Made by a program: the position numbers and the translations under genes. From IMG/VR virus record IMGVR_UViG_3300028835_001162, positions 1 through 38,395 of that record: a stretch of 38,395 nt of DNA; one strand, 5' to 3'. The notes under the pieces were generated by a model. That model was not told where the DNA came from and ran no database searches. It worked only from the letters and a program-made list of their open reading frames with translations. Positions 24,649 through 33,064 of the stretch are shown here, one piece after another; the stretch's first letter is position 1, and every line of letters starts with the position of its first letter. The DNA is from a virus.

Positions 24649-26049
24649 ATGCCAAGCACATCGAGTTGGATTTTAAATGATGTTTTAACCGTCGATTTGA
24701 CGGATTCCACTTCGCGTGAAGTTGGAAAAGTATATATAGCCGGTTTCAATGATGTGGCCGGACAGAAATTAATGAGTGGGTCGTTTCCCGTTGTTATTGC
24801 AAGTGATCAATCAACTATACCTGTCAGTCTTGATTATGATTCAACATCTCCATTTCCAATTGAAATTATTTCGTCCATTCCACTGCAAGTTCGAAATCTT
24901 TTACATGACAACTTTAATTGCAATTCAAATTTACAAATTAATGACCTAGATGTAGACGCAACAAATCCAGTATTTGTAGATATAGTCTCGTCAATTCCTT
25001 TGGAAGTTATACAAGCTATCCATGATGATTTGAATGCAAATGTTAATTTACAGATTAATGATCAAGATGTAGACGCAACAAATCCAGTATTTGTAGATAT
25101 AGTTTCATCTGTTGATCTTCAAGTCATACAATCTACTCATGATAATTTAAATTGTAATGCAAATTTACAGATTTCCGACCAAGACGTTGACAGCACAAAT
25201 CCAGTATTCGTAGATATAGTTTCATCTGTTGATTTATCAGTGGATATTGTATCATCTGTTGATTTATCAGTGGATATTGTATCATCTGTTGATCTTCAAG
25301 TAATTCAATCGACTCATGATAATTTAAATTGTAATTCAAATTTACAGATTTCCGATCAAGACGTTGATTCAACAAATCCAGTATTTGTAGATATTGTGTC
25401 AACTGTTGATTTACCAGTCGAAATCATGTCATCTGTTGATCTTCAGGTTATACAAGATACTCATGATGATTTGAATGCAAATGTTAATTTACAAATAAAT
25501 GATACTGATGTTGATAGTACAAATCCGGTTCCAGTAGATATAGTTTCATCTGTTGATCTTCAAGTTATACAAGCTACCCATGACAATCTAAATTGCAATG
25601 CGAATTTACAGGTAAATTTTGAAAATGTTGATAATACGAATGCGGTTCCAGTTACGCTGGTAACAGTACTTTCTTCGGAAGTAGATAGTATTGATGTAGC
25701 CAAAATGAGTAAGGGGGAAGTCGATTCAGCACTCGAAGATATCGTAGTTACAACAACCAGTTCTGAGATTGACTGTCGTGGATTTAATGCGATTAGTATA
25801 GAAATGGAAGTAATTGATTCGACAAATGGATGGACAGTTAACATTTTAGGATCGGCGATATCTGGTGGGACGTTTGGTTATTGCTACACTCCAAAAGATG
25901 ATGGAACATTTACTCAACAAGTAACTTCAGAATTATATGGAGATATAAATGCCACATTTTATTTTACTGGTGTTCCTAATTATGTCAAAGTAGAGGGTGA
26001 AGGCAACGACGGAACTTTGACAGTTCGTGTAACTCCGATGAATTTATAA
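24649..26049 (+). CDS. Repetitive fibre or head-fibre protein
   Basis: 466 residues beginning MPSTSSWILNDVLTVDLTDS, the same opening as the 15733 protein. From about 73 to 340 it has six copies of a 39-residue unit (SSVDLQVIQSTHDNLNCNAN, LQISDQDVDSTNPVFVDIV), with extra ten-residue half-units (SSVDLSVDIV) inserted. Their coding DNA near 25220-25290 is a direct repeat and likely to vary by recombination. The C-terminal ~100 residues form a separate beta-rich domain (STNGWTVNILGSAISGGTFG) that may be the knob. It is the first structural gene of the late operon; a host-contact fibre is likely. RBS AAAGGTGGTGA. Confidence 0.7.
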   Translation: MPSTSSWILNDVLTVDLTDSTSREVGKVYIAGFNDVAGQKLMSGSFPVVIASDQSTIPVSLDYDSTSPFPIEIISSIPLQVRNLLHDNFNCNSNLQINDLDVDATNPVFVDIVSSIPLEVIQAIHDDLNANVNLQINDQDVDATNPVFVDIVSSVDLQVIQSTHDNLNCNANLQISDQDVDSTNPVFVDIVSSVDLSVDIVSSVDLSVDIVSSVDLQVIQSTHDNLNCNSNLQISDQDVDSTNPVFVDIVSTVDLPVEIMSSVDLQVIQDTHDDLNANVNLQINDTDVDSTNPVPVDIVSSVDLQVIQATHDNLNCNANLQVNFENVDNTNAVPVTLVTVLSSEVDSIDVAKMSKGEVDSALEDIVVTTTSSEIDCRGFNAISIEMEVIDSTNGWTVNILGSAISGGTFGYCYTPKDDGTFTQQVTSELYGDINATFYFTGVPNYVKVEGEGNDGTLTVRVTPMNL

Positions 26050-26072
26050 TAAATTGAGAAGGAGAAAATAAA

Positions 26073-27437
26073 ATGGATCGAGAATTATTACCTATAAATT
26101 ATACACGATCTGATCGATTAGTTGATGCGTTCGATTCTGGTGGTATATATTATCTATCTACAATTAATAATAATGCATTTTTCTTTGCTCCAGAAGCAAA
26201 TTTTTCACCATATATGGCCAGAGATTTAAATAGTAAACCATTCAGAGTAATTATAACAGATAATATTGGAAAAGTTGCGCATGGGTTTATAGGTCAAAAG
26301 AGTAATGTTGGAACTTTAGGAGTTACTATTATTACTGATGGGGATATGGAAACAGACCCTACCAATAATTGGACACCATCTAATGCTATATTGGCTGAAG
26401 AAGGAGATATCGTACAAGCAGGTTTAAAATCTTTGAAAGTTACAGACAATGGAGGTGGAGCTTACTGCTACCAACAGTTCAATACAGATATTGGAAAATT
26501 ATATAAAGTTGGAGGTTATGTTTGGAACGATGGTGGAAATACGGGAGCTTCTAAGGGAAAAATTATTGTGGAATCTGTATCTCCAACCGTTGTATTTTAT
26601 ATTTTTTCGAGTAGTTCAAGTGATGAGTGGGAAAATACAAATTTTTATTTTACAGCTACGACAGTTCTAACCAATATAAAATTGGTACCACAAACTGACA
26701 CTGGAGATATAACTTATTTTGATACAGTAACTGTTCAAGAAGTTACAGATCCTTCCCCCAATAAGGGTATTAAAATTTATGATGATATAACAGGTGATGT
26801 TCAGAGTTTTTTATCAATTGAAGAAAATGGATTTAATCCTAATAACATTGATAGTTGGGAAATTATTTGGAGCTATGGAAGTGAAGTATATATTCCTCCT
26901 GATCCAGGAACATCTTGGACAATCACTTCATCATTAAATCAGGCTAAAAAATTTTTAGCTGGATGTGGAACTATATCTGATGCTTTATGTTTTGGTGGGG
27001 ATTCAGGAGTAAGGGTTGATACAACTGAAATATGGAACGGATCTTCATGGACTAACACATCATCATTAAATCAGTCTAAATTTTATCTAGATGGATGTGG
27101 AACTATATCTGATGCTTTATGTTTTGGTGGAGATACAGGAGCAAATACTGACACAACTGAAATATGGAATGGATCATCGTGGACAACAACATCATCATTA
27201 AATCAGATTAAATATGCTTTAGCTGGATGTGGGACAACATCAGACGCACTATGTTTTGGTGGGGATTCAGGAGTAAATGTTGATACCACAGAAATATGGA
27301 ATGGATCATCATGGGCTACAACCTCATCATTAAATGAGGCTAAACGTGCTTTTGCTGGATATGGAACAATATCAGATGCATTGTGTTTTGGTGGATATAC
27401 AGATGCAAGAGTTAATACCACAGAGATATGGTCATAA
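26073..27437 (+). CDS. Tail or head fibre protein with Kelch-like repeats
   Basis: 454 residues. The N-terminal part contains a jelly-roll-like domain (about 90-230; MTPDNNW-like ETDPTNNWTPSNAIL and YKVGGYVWNDGGN patterns common in carbohydrate-binding modules). From about 282 to the end are four Kelch-like units of ~42 residues (TSSLNQAKKFLAGCGTISDA, then LCFGGDSG and TTEIWNGSSW). Four units do not close an ordinary six- or seven-bladed propeller, so the protein may assemble as an oligomer or be a shortened form. Probable role: display of a binding domain on the virion. RBS GAAGGAG. Confidence 0.7.
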   Translation: MDRELLPINYTRSDRLVDAFDSGGIYYLSTINNNAFFFAPEANFSPYMARDLNSKPFRVIITDNIGKVAHGFIGQKSNVGTLGVTIITDGDMETDPTNNWTPSNAILAEEGDIVQAGLKSLKVTDNGGGAYCYQQFNTDIGKLYKVGGYVWNDGGNTGASKGKIIVESVSPTVVFYIFSSSSSDEWENTNFYFTATTVLTNIKLVPQTDTGDITYFDTVTVQEVTDPSPNKGIKIYDDITGDVQSFLSIEENGFNPNNIDSWEIIWSYGSEVYIPPDPGTSWTITSSLNQAKKFLAGCGTISDALCFGGDSGVRVDTTEIWNGSSWTNTSSLNQSKFYLDGCGTISDALCFGGDTGANTDTTEIWNGSSWTTTSSLNQIKYALAGCGTTSDALCFGGDSGVNVDTTEIWNGSSWATTSSLNEAKRAFAGYGTISDALCFGGYTDARVNTTEIWS

Positions 27438-27443
27438 AATATA

Positions 27444-28679
27444 ATGATTAATATTGATTTTTCTAATCTAAGATCGCATATTAACAATAATTTTTTTAAT
27501 TTATTAAAGAATAAAGATTTCTATATGGTTCTTATTGGATCAGCAGGAAGTGGGAAAAGTTGGTTTTCTGGACAAAAAATCATCATTAGATGTCTTTTAA
27601 ATCAAGAAAGAATTTTGATCGTTAGAAAAACTCATAAATCTATACGTGAATCTTATTTTCGAATGTTAAAAGAAATAATAGATGATTTTAATTTAAATTC
27701 TGTAGTTAAAATATCTAATTACAACATGAATATAAAATTTTTAAATGGTAGTGAAATTATATTTCACGGATTAGATAATGTTGAAAAACTTAAATCAATT
27801 TCTTCCATATCCTCTATCGTTATCGAGGAGGCAAGTGAAATATGTGAAGCAGATTTAAACCAAATATCAATTCGTCTTAGAGGAAAATGTCCGACATATT
27901 ATCAGATTATAATGAATTTAAATCCTATTGATATAAATCATTTTATTAAAAAAAGATTCGTAGATATTATACAAAAGGATACAATTGTTCATAATTCTAA
28001 TTATATAAATAATAAGTTCATAGATACTGATGATTATACTAAAAATTTGGATGCGACATTTAATGATCCAAAATTTATACAGGTATATAAAGAAGGAATT
28101 TGGGGTGTACCTTGTGAAACGGTATTTTCGAACTTTACAGTTATAGACTATATTCCAGAAATAAGAAATTTAAAAAATATCAGATTTGGTCAGGATTTTG
28201 GATTTAATGATCCATCAGTTACATTAAAAGTATACATAGATGATAAAAATGTTTTCATTTTAGATGAAATATTTATCAAAGAAAAAACAAATAGTGAATT
28301 AATTGAAATACTTAAAACAAAAATAGACAAAAATATTTTAACAATTGGTGATTGTTCAGAACCAGATAGAATAAAAGAATTTCAAAATAATGGATTCAAG
28401 ATAAAAGCTTGTAAAAAAGGAAAAGATTCAATAAAAAATGGAATCGATTGGTTAAGGAATTGTAAGATTTATATAAATAAAAATTGCAAAGAAACTATAA
28501 AAGAATTTCAACTTTATTCATATAAGAAAGATAAATTTGGAAATATTACAGACGAATTTGTTGATAAAAATAATCACAGTATTGACGCGCTACGATATAG
28601 CGTAGAAGATTTTATAAAACCATTCAAATTCAATTTTTCATTAGGAAATCAAAGAAAAACAAATGGAATCAATTATTAA
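27444..28679 (+). CDS. terL: Terminase large subunit
   Basis: 411 residues. ATPase: Walker A GSAGSGKS (32-39), Walker B SIVIEEA (124-130), coupling motif IIMNLNP (155-161). RNase H-like nuclease: GQDFGFNDPS with D251, IGDCSEPDRI with D303, and NNHSIDALRYS near the C-terminus. This is the PBSX/Terminase_3-like layout of the motor that packages and cuts DNA at the portal. It starts six bases after the stop of the fibre gene with only a weak RBS. The small subunit is not next to it, which is unusual. Confidence 0.95.
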   Translation: MINIDFSNLRSHINNNFFNLLKNKDFYMVLIGSAGSGKSWFSGQKIIIRCLLNQERILIVRKTHKSIRESYFRMLKEIIDDFNLNSVVKISNYNMNIKFLNGSEIIFHGLDNVEKLKSISSISSIVIEEASEICEADLNQISIRLRGKCPTYYQIIMNLNPIDINHFIKKRFVDIIQKDTIVHNSNYINNKFIDTDDYTKNLDATFNDPKFIQVYKEGIWGVPCETVFSNFTVIDYIPEIRNLKNIRFGQDFGFNDPSVTLKVYIDDKNVFILDEIFIKEKTNSELIEILKTKIDKNILTIGDCSEPDRIKEFQNNGFKIKACKKGKDSIKNGIDWLRNCKIYINKNCKETIKEFQLYSYKKDKFGNITDEFVDKNNHSIDALRYSVEDFIKPFKFNFSLGNQRKTNGINY

Positions 28680-28698
28680 AAATAGGAGGTGATTAAAA

Positions 28699-29970
28699 TT
28701 GTCAAAAAAATATAAAAATAATAAAAAAGTCGAATTTAAAGAAGATGATACAAAAAGAGTTCCTCCTAAATTAACACAAGAAATAGCAAATCCAAAAAAT
28801 GATACTGAATTAGTTGTTTATAATAATTATTATCCGAATCCAAGTGAGCTTTTAAATGAAAAATCTGGTGGAACGGGTATTAAATTATATGATAAAATTC
28901 TCCAAGATAGCCATAGCTATAGTGTACTAAACACTCGGTGGCAATCTGTTGTTGGAAAAGATTGGTCAATTATTCCTCCGGAAAATCCAAATCAAAAAGA
29001 AGAAGAAATTTCTGAATTCATGAATCAAACATTATATAATACAAATTTCGATTTTATAAGATATAAATTATTACATTCAATACTTTACGGATATTACGGA
29101 TGTGAGATCATATGGAAACGGGATAATAATAATTACATTGTTCCAGATAAATTTGTGGACAAGCACCCTAGAAGATTTGTTTTTGATGAAAATCGAGAGC
29201 CAAGATTGTTAACAATTAATAATCAAATATATGGAGAGAAATTACCAGATAAAAAATTTATAATAATGAAGTTTGGAAGTATTGATAATCCATATGGTGA
29301 ACCTCTCGGTCAAATTCTCTACTGGCCTATTTGGTTTAAGCATACCAATATCAAATTTTGGTTATTATTTCTTGAGAAATATGGATCGCCGACAATTCTC
29401 GGTAAATTCCCTCAAGGAACGGATTCATCTACAATTTCAGATATCCAAGATGTGCTCAATTCAGTTCAGAAAAACACATCGATAGTTTTACCTCAAGAAA
29501 TGGATATTTCACTACTTGAAGCAACTAGATCTGGAATAGCAAATTATCAGGACCTATGTTTTTATTTTGATAGACAAATTTCGAAGTGTGTTTTAGGTCA
29601 AGTACTTACGACCGAATCTGACGGAAAAGGGAGTTATGCACTTGGAAAAATTCAAAATCAAGTTAGACAAGATATTTTAGAATCAGATGCAGACCTATTG
29701 GATGAACTATTAAATGGAACATTAATAAAATGGATCATAGACTTAAATTTTAATTTACCTGGGGATAGGCTTCCGAAGATTATTACAAATACGACTCCTC
29801 CAGTAAATCTATTAGAAAAATCACAAATTGATAAAAATCTTTCTGAGATCGGTGTTAAATTAACAGATAATTATTTTAAGAAGACATATTCACTTGAAGA
29901 TGACGACATAATGGAATCTCAATTAATGGAATCTCAATTAGTTGATCAACAAGAGCCAGACAAATTATGA
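28699..29970 (+). CDS. Portal protein, Mu gp29-like (DUF935)
   Basis: 423 residues; TTG start at 28699 fixed by AGGAGGTGA. The sequence runs from a basic N-terminus through YDKILQDSHSYSVLNTRWQS, LHSILYGYYGCEIIWKRDNN and NPYGEPLGQILYWPIWFK to SGIANYQDLCFYFDRQISKC, the pattern of the DUF935 portal family known from Mu and related phages. The portal is the ring through which DNA enters the head. It lies directly after the large terminase as usual. The C-terminus has a repeated MESQL segment from a short tandem duplication (near 29910). Confidence 0.9.
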   Translation: MSKKYKNNKKVEFKEDDTKRVPPKLTQEIANPKNDTELVVYNNYYPNPSELLNEKSGGTGIKLYDKILQDSHSYSVLNTRWQSVVGKDWSIIPPENPNQKEEEISEFMNQTLYNTNFDFIRYKLLHSILYGYYGCEIIWKRDNNNYIVPDKFVDKHPRRFVFDENREPRLLTINNQIYGEKLPDKKFIIMKFGSIDNPYGEPLGQILYWPIWFKHTNIKFWLLFLEKYGSPTILGKFPQGTDSSTISDIQDVLNSVQKNTSIVLPQEMDISLLEATRSGIANYQDLCFYFDRQISKCVLGQVLTTESDGKGSYALGKIQNQVRQDILESDADLLDELLNGTLIKWIIDLNFNLPGDRLPKIITNTTPPVNLLEKSQIDKNLSEIGVKLTDNYFKKTYSLEDDDIMESQLMESQLVDQQEPDKL

Positions 29971-30254
29971 AAAAATCATTAATCATATTATTAATTACAT
30001 TATTGTTATCTTTTGGAGTGTGGACAACAAAGAATATTTTTTCATGTAAAAATGCGGAATCTAATTTAATTGAACTAAAAATAGATATAGAAAAACAAAA
30101 TGACGATATTATTAGTTCAATAAAAGATTTTAAAAAAGAATTTAAAAGTGAAATAAATAAATTAGACAATAAATTAGACAATATTAATGAAAGAATGCAA
30201 TTGAATCAGAAAAATACATATGAAATCTTATTAGAGATTCAAAAACAGATCTAA
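29967..30254 (+). CDS. Membrane-anchored coiled-coil protein, 95 aa
   Basis: The start overlaps the portal stop by four bases (ATGA). One membrane segment MKKSLIILLITLLLSFGVWT at the N-terminus, then a long coiled coil (KLDNKLDNINERMQLNQKNT). This layout fits a spanin-like or holin-associated lysis protein, or a membrane-anchored assembly factor; there is no clear homology. Because no other lysis gene is evident, it is one of the candidates. Confidence 0.55.
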   Translation: MKKSLIILLITLLLSFGVWTTKNIFSCKNAESNLIELKIDIEKQNDDIISSIKDFKKEFKSEINKLDNKLDNINERMQLNQKNTYEILLEIQKQI

Positions 30255-30275
30255 ATGGAAAGGATTTGATATAAA

Positions 30276-31442
30276 ATGCCATATACGAAAGATAATTTAC
30301 CAGATGCTATTAAATCATTACCTTCACATGCTCAAGATATTTTTATAGCGGCATATAATTCAGCTTACAAACAGTATGATGGTGATGAGGAAAAAAGTAA
30401 CGCTACTGCATGGAGTGCTATTAAAGCTAAATATAAAAAAGAAAATGATAAATGGGTAATGTATAAAGATAATTATATTACAGATAAAGAATTTAAGGAG
30501 TTACCCGAATGGGTTCCAATATTCCGTGGAGGAATTCAAACGGATTCGAATGGAAATGAACATAATGGTGATGAATTAATAAAAAAATCAATAGAATCAT
30601 TTGATATAGATGTTCATGAACCACCAGTTAGATTGGATCATACCGATAGTGGGGGCATGTCTTATGGATGGATCAAATCATTAAAATCTGAAAATTATAA
30701 TAATATAAAAACATTATATGCTAAATTAGATTTAACAGAAGATATGATTAAATTAATACAAGATGGGAAATATAAAAAGAGAAGTGCTGGATTTTCTCCA
30801 GACGGTAAATTACATCATCTTGCCATGTTAGGGTCTTCTGTTCCTGCCGTAAAATCGTTATCTAATATTAATTTGGATGATGGAGAAAAAAATATAAGTA
30901 ATTTTAATTTTGAGGAGGATATTCATATGCCAAAAGAAGAAATTGATAATTCAAAAGATACAAAAACACAAGTTGTTCAAGATCAAGTTGTCTTAATATT
31001 CTCGGAAGAGCAACTAAATGAAAAATTAAAAGAACAAGAAGTTTTATTTGATGAAAAGATTGAGAATGTTAAAAATAAATTTGAAGAAGAGAAGAAAGAA
31101 ATTCAATTTTCTTATAAAGTTGAAAAACTCAATTCTTATATTGAAAATTTACAAAAAGATGGGAAAATCACAAATAAAGATAAAGAAAATGGATTGAAAG
31201 AATTCATGGAATATCTTTTAAAAAATGATGAAAATAAATTAGATTGGTTCAAGAATTTCATTGAAAATAAAGAACAAGTTATTCAATTAGGTGAATTTGA
31301 TTCTTCAGAAAAAAGAGTTGATGATATTGATGTTGATAAGAAAATTGATAAACTAATTTCTGAAAAAATGAAAACTGAAAACATTAATTATTCAGAAGCT
31401 TTTGGAATTATTCAATTAGAAAATAAGGAATTATTTGATTAA
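30276..31442 (+). CDS. ChaB-domain / prohead protease-scaffold fusion
   Basis: 388 residues. Residues 1-65 match the ChaB domain (LPDAIKSLPSHAQDIFIAAY, then KSNATAWSAIKAKYKKEN). Residues 75-215 fit the Mu I-like head protease region (VPIFRGGIQTDSNGNEHNGD; PVRLDHTDSGGMSYGWIKSL; KKRSAGFSPDG). The rest is a charged helical scaffold. In Mu-like phages this protein cleaves scaffold and head proteins during maturation. ChaB fusions to phage head proteins occur in other phages; the exact role is not clear to me. RBS AAAGGA. An internal start at 30927 would give the scaffold alone. Confidence 0.8.
   Translation: MPYTKDNLPDAIKSLPSHAQDIFIAAYNSAYKQYDGDEEKSNATAWSAIKAKYKKENDKWVMYKDNYITDKEFKELPEWVPIFRGGIQTDSNGNEHNGDELIKKSIESFDIDVHEPPVRLDHTDSGGMSYGWIKSLKSENYNNIKTLYAKLDLTEDMIKLIQDGKYKKRSAGFSPDGKLHHLAMLGSSVPAVKSLSNINLDDGEKNISNFNFEEDIHMPKEEIDNSKDTKTQVVQDQVVLIFSEEQLNEKLKEQEVLFDEKIENVKNKFEEEKKEIQFSYKVEKLNSYIENLQKDGKITNKDKENGLKEFMEYLLKNDENKLDWFKNFIENKEQVIQLGEFDSSEKRVDDIDVDKKIDKLISEKMKTENINYSEAFGIIQLENKELFD
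30927..31442 (+). CDS. Nested scaffold protein from an internal start
   Basis: ATG 30927 is in frame with the fusion gene (residue 218) and has a strong RBS, GAGGAGG at 30912-30918, eight bases upstream. It would give 171 residues: acidic, helical, without the protease. Co-production of a protease-scaffold fusion and a nested scaffold is known in lambda (C/Nu3) and Mu (I/Z). Confidence 0.65.
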   Translation: MPKEEIDNSKDTKTQVVQDQVVLIFSEEQLNEKLKEQEVLFDEKIENVKNKFEEEKKEIQFSYKVEKLNSYIENLQKDGKITNKDKENGLKEFMEYLLKNDENKLDWFKNFIENKEQVIQLGEFDSSEKRVDDIDVDKKIDKLISEKMKTENINYSEAFGIIQLENKELFD

Positions 31443-31447
31443 TTTTT

Positions 31448-31465
31448 AAATGGAAAAATATTTAT
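31448..31465 (+). pseudogene. Possible trace of an HNH gene 3' end
   Basis: AAATGGAAAAATATTTAT, just after the protease-scaffold stop, shares TGGAAAAATATTTA with 10764-10777 and 24612-24625 and would read KWKNIY. Too short to be certain. Confidence 0.3.
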
Positions 31466-31480
31466 ATAAAAACAATTAAC

Positions 31481-31502
31481 AATCAATCTTAAGTGATTGA
31501 TT
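31481..31502 (+). promoter_or_regulatory. Perfect 8-bp hairpin before the decoration protein RBS
   Basis: AATCAATC-TTAAGT-GATTGATT, ending four bases before AAAGGAG. It could protect the 5' end of a processed capsid mRNA or be a processing site. Confidence 0.45.
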
Positions 31503-31519
31503 ATAAAGGAGTCATTATA

Positions 31520-31903
31520 ATGGCTGTAGAATTGAGAGGATTGGATATTTCCTTCGTGGCAGAAGAAGATCTTTCTAGCTATCAATATCATTTTGTAGTA
31601 CTTTCTTCAACTGAGGACTATGTTAGATTACCAGATGCAACTGCTGAAGTTTCAATTGGTATTTTACAGAACGCTCCGGAATCAGGAGAAGCTGCTGCTG
31701 TTCGTGTTTCTGGATTTTCGAAAGCAAATGCGGCAGAAGCTCTGACAATTAATGATTTTGTAAAACCTGAATATGTGTCTGCAACGGATGCTGGAAAAGC
31801 CACCACAATCACAACTGGTGATACATTAGAGGACGGATTACGGGCTTTAGTTGTGAAGGGTGTAAGTGCGGAAGACTATTTGGCTATGGTAATGCTTTAT
31901 TAA
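31520..31903 (+). CDS. Head decoration / capsid stabilising protein
   Basis: 127 residues from ATG 31520 (MAVELRGLDISFVAEEDLSS), with AAAGGAG six bases upstream; a longer frame from 31493 would run through that RBS and is not preferred. The chain is small, Ala/Thr/Val-rich and beta-type (VSIGILQNAPESGEAAAVRV, GDTLEDGLRALVVKGVS), the pattern of DUF2190-like capsid cement proteins. It lies between scaffold and major capsid genes, the usual place. Its codon use is less AT-extreme than that of nearby HNH genes, as for abundant virion proteins. Confidence 0.8.
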   Translation: MAVELRGLDISFVAEEDLSSYQYHFVVLSSTEDYVRLPDATAEVSIGILQNAPESGEAAAVRVSGFSKANAAEALTINDFVKPEYVSATDAGKATTITTGDTLEDGLRALVVKGVSAEDYLAMVMLY

Positions 31904-31915
31904 TCATTTTTGTTT

Positions 31916-31939
31916 CTTTAAGGAAACGAAGTGAACTTC
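31916..31939 (+). repeat. 24-bp repeat with GAAGTGAACTTC palindrome; inverted copy at 38263-38286
   Basis: Perfect reverse complement of 38263-38286. It contains GTGAAC/GAAGTTC-type dyads also seen at 22148-22200. It lies between the decoration and capsid genes. Confidence 0.6.
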
Positions 31940-32005
31940 ATTTAATATAAGTCATTCAATTTTTACTTAATATAATAAATAATTCATTAAATAAAGGAGT
32001 TTATT

Positions 32006-32989
32006 ATGGGTCAACCCAATGTACGCGAATTAATGGTGTCTGCTCCACTTCAGAATGTATCAATTCAATATAGAAACAAAAGTTATATTGCTGATAGTGT
32101 TTTTAACCTTGTAAAAGCTGCACCAAAAGCAAGTATTTTAATTTATAGAAGAGGTGGTTTCCTTAGAAATCAAGCTGAAATGAGAGCGGCAGGGACGAGA
32201 GCAGTGAGATCCGGTTTCAATGCAACCACAACACCTATTGTCACAAATGAATATGCCTTAGCTAAGGAAGTAACTGACGAAGATCGGCGCAATGTTCAGT
32301 ATGATGGATCACCTCCACTAAAACCCCAAATCGATGCAATTGAATTCTGCTCTGATGCGATTGATCTTAGTCGCGAACTTTTAGTAGCAAATGCTGTAGT
32401 CGCGGCTGGAACCGGATGGAATGGTGAAGCGAACGGAGAAGATGTGACTGGATTATGGGCTGCTGGCGCGGGAAATACATTTATTGAAGACATAGAAACT
32501 GGAATAGAGACAGTACGTTCTAATACTGGGATTCGTCCAAATACTTTGATGCTTTCTGCTAATACATATGTAGAATTAAAACAAGAATCTACCGTTCTTG
32601 CTAGAATTCAATATGTAGAAAGAGGCATAGTTAGTGCTGATTTAATTGCTGCACTATTTGATTTGGATATTGTTATAATTGGTGATTGTATTTACAATTC
32701 TAGCGAAGAAGCTCAAGATGGGTCAGACTTCACAGCTACTAATGTATGGGAGCAAAATGCTGGAAAGGGTAGTGCATTTTTATTTTACAGACCATCCTCT
32801 CCAGGATTAAAAGTTCCTGCTGCTGGATATACATGTTATAGTCCCTATGAAAATGGTGCTCGTCGAAGAGTTACGACTTGGAGAGAACCTGCTGAACATA
32901 TTGATGTTTATGAATCCGCAGAGTCAATTGGAGTATATCAAACTGGTGCATATTTGGGTAAATTGTTTACAGACACCATATTAACTTAA
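32006..32989 (+). CDS. Major capsid protein (Mu-like HK97 fold)
   Basis: 327 residues starting MGQPNVRELMVSAPLQNVSI. The family pattern is visible: an N-terminal arm, IYRRGGFLRNQAEMRAAGTR, then ATTTPIVTNEYALAKEVTDE, a spine helix (DAIDLSRELLVANAVVA), and a C-terminal ARRRVTTWREPAEHIDVYES segment. The size and the neighbours (decoration protein before; connectors after) fit the major head protein. RBS AAAGGAG. It probably undergoes maturation without large N-terminal removal, as in Mu-like heads; no cleavage site is evident. Confidence 0.9.
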   Translation: MGQPNVRELMVSAPLQNVSIQYRNKSYIADSVFNLVKAAPKASILIYRRGGFLRNQAEMRAAGTRAVRSGFNATTTPIVTNEYALAKEVTDEDRRNVQYDGSPPLKPQIDAIEFCSDAIDLSRELLVANAVVAAGTGWNGEANGEDVTGLWAAGAGNTFIEDIETGIETVRSNTGIRPNTLMLSANTYVELKQESTVLARIQYVERGIVSADLIAALFDLDIVIIGDCIYNSSEEAQDGSDFTATNVWEQNAGKGSAFLFYRPSSPGLKVPAAGYTCYSPYENGARRRVTTWREPAEHIDVYESAESIGVYQTGAYLGKLFTDTILT

Positions 32990-33001
32990 TAAAATCAATA
33001 A

Positions 33002-33041
33002 TTTTAGAGAGGATAGAGATAATAACTCTTCCTCTCTAAAA
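33002..33041 (+). ncRNA. Solitary reduced element (P1-P2 only, no HNH gene)
   Basis: A 12-bp perfect outer stem TTTTAGAGAGGA/TCCTCTCTAAAA holds GATAGA and P2 GAG-ATAATAA-CTC, with no linker or P3. The leading context TAAAATCAATAATTTTAGAG matches that of copies 2 and 6. The gene downstream (33065) is not an HNH gene, so this is a stand-alone or post-excision form. Confidence 0.6.
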
Positions 33042-33064
33042 TTTAAGAAAGGAGTTGATATTAT

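Noticed and set aside
24868-25670. CRISPR-like array
   Set aside because: The regular repeats are in-frame protein repeats with no constant repeat and unique spacer pattern.
31493-31519. Upstream start for the decoration protein
   Set aside because: The added segment encodes the AAAGGAG RBS and half of a hairpin; ATG 31520 is correctly spaced.
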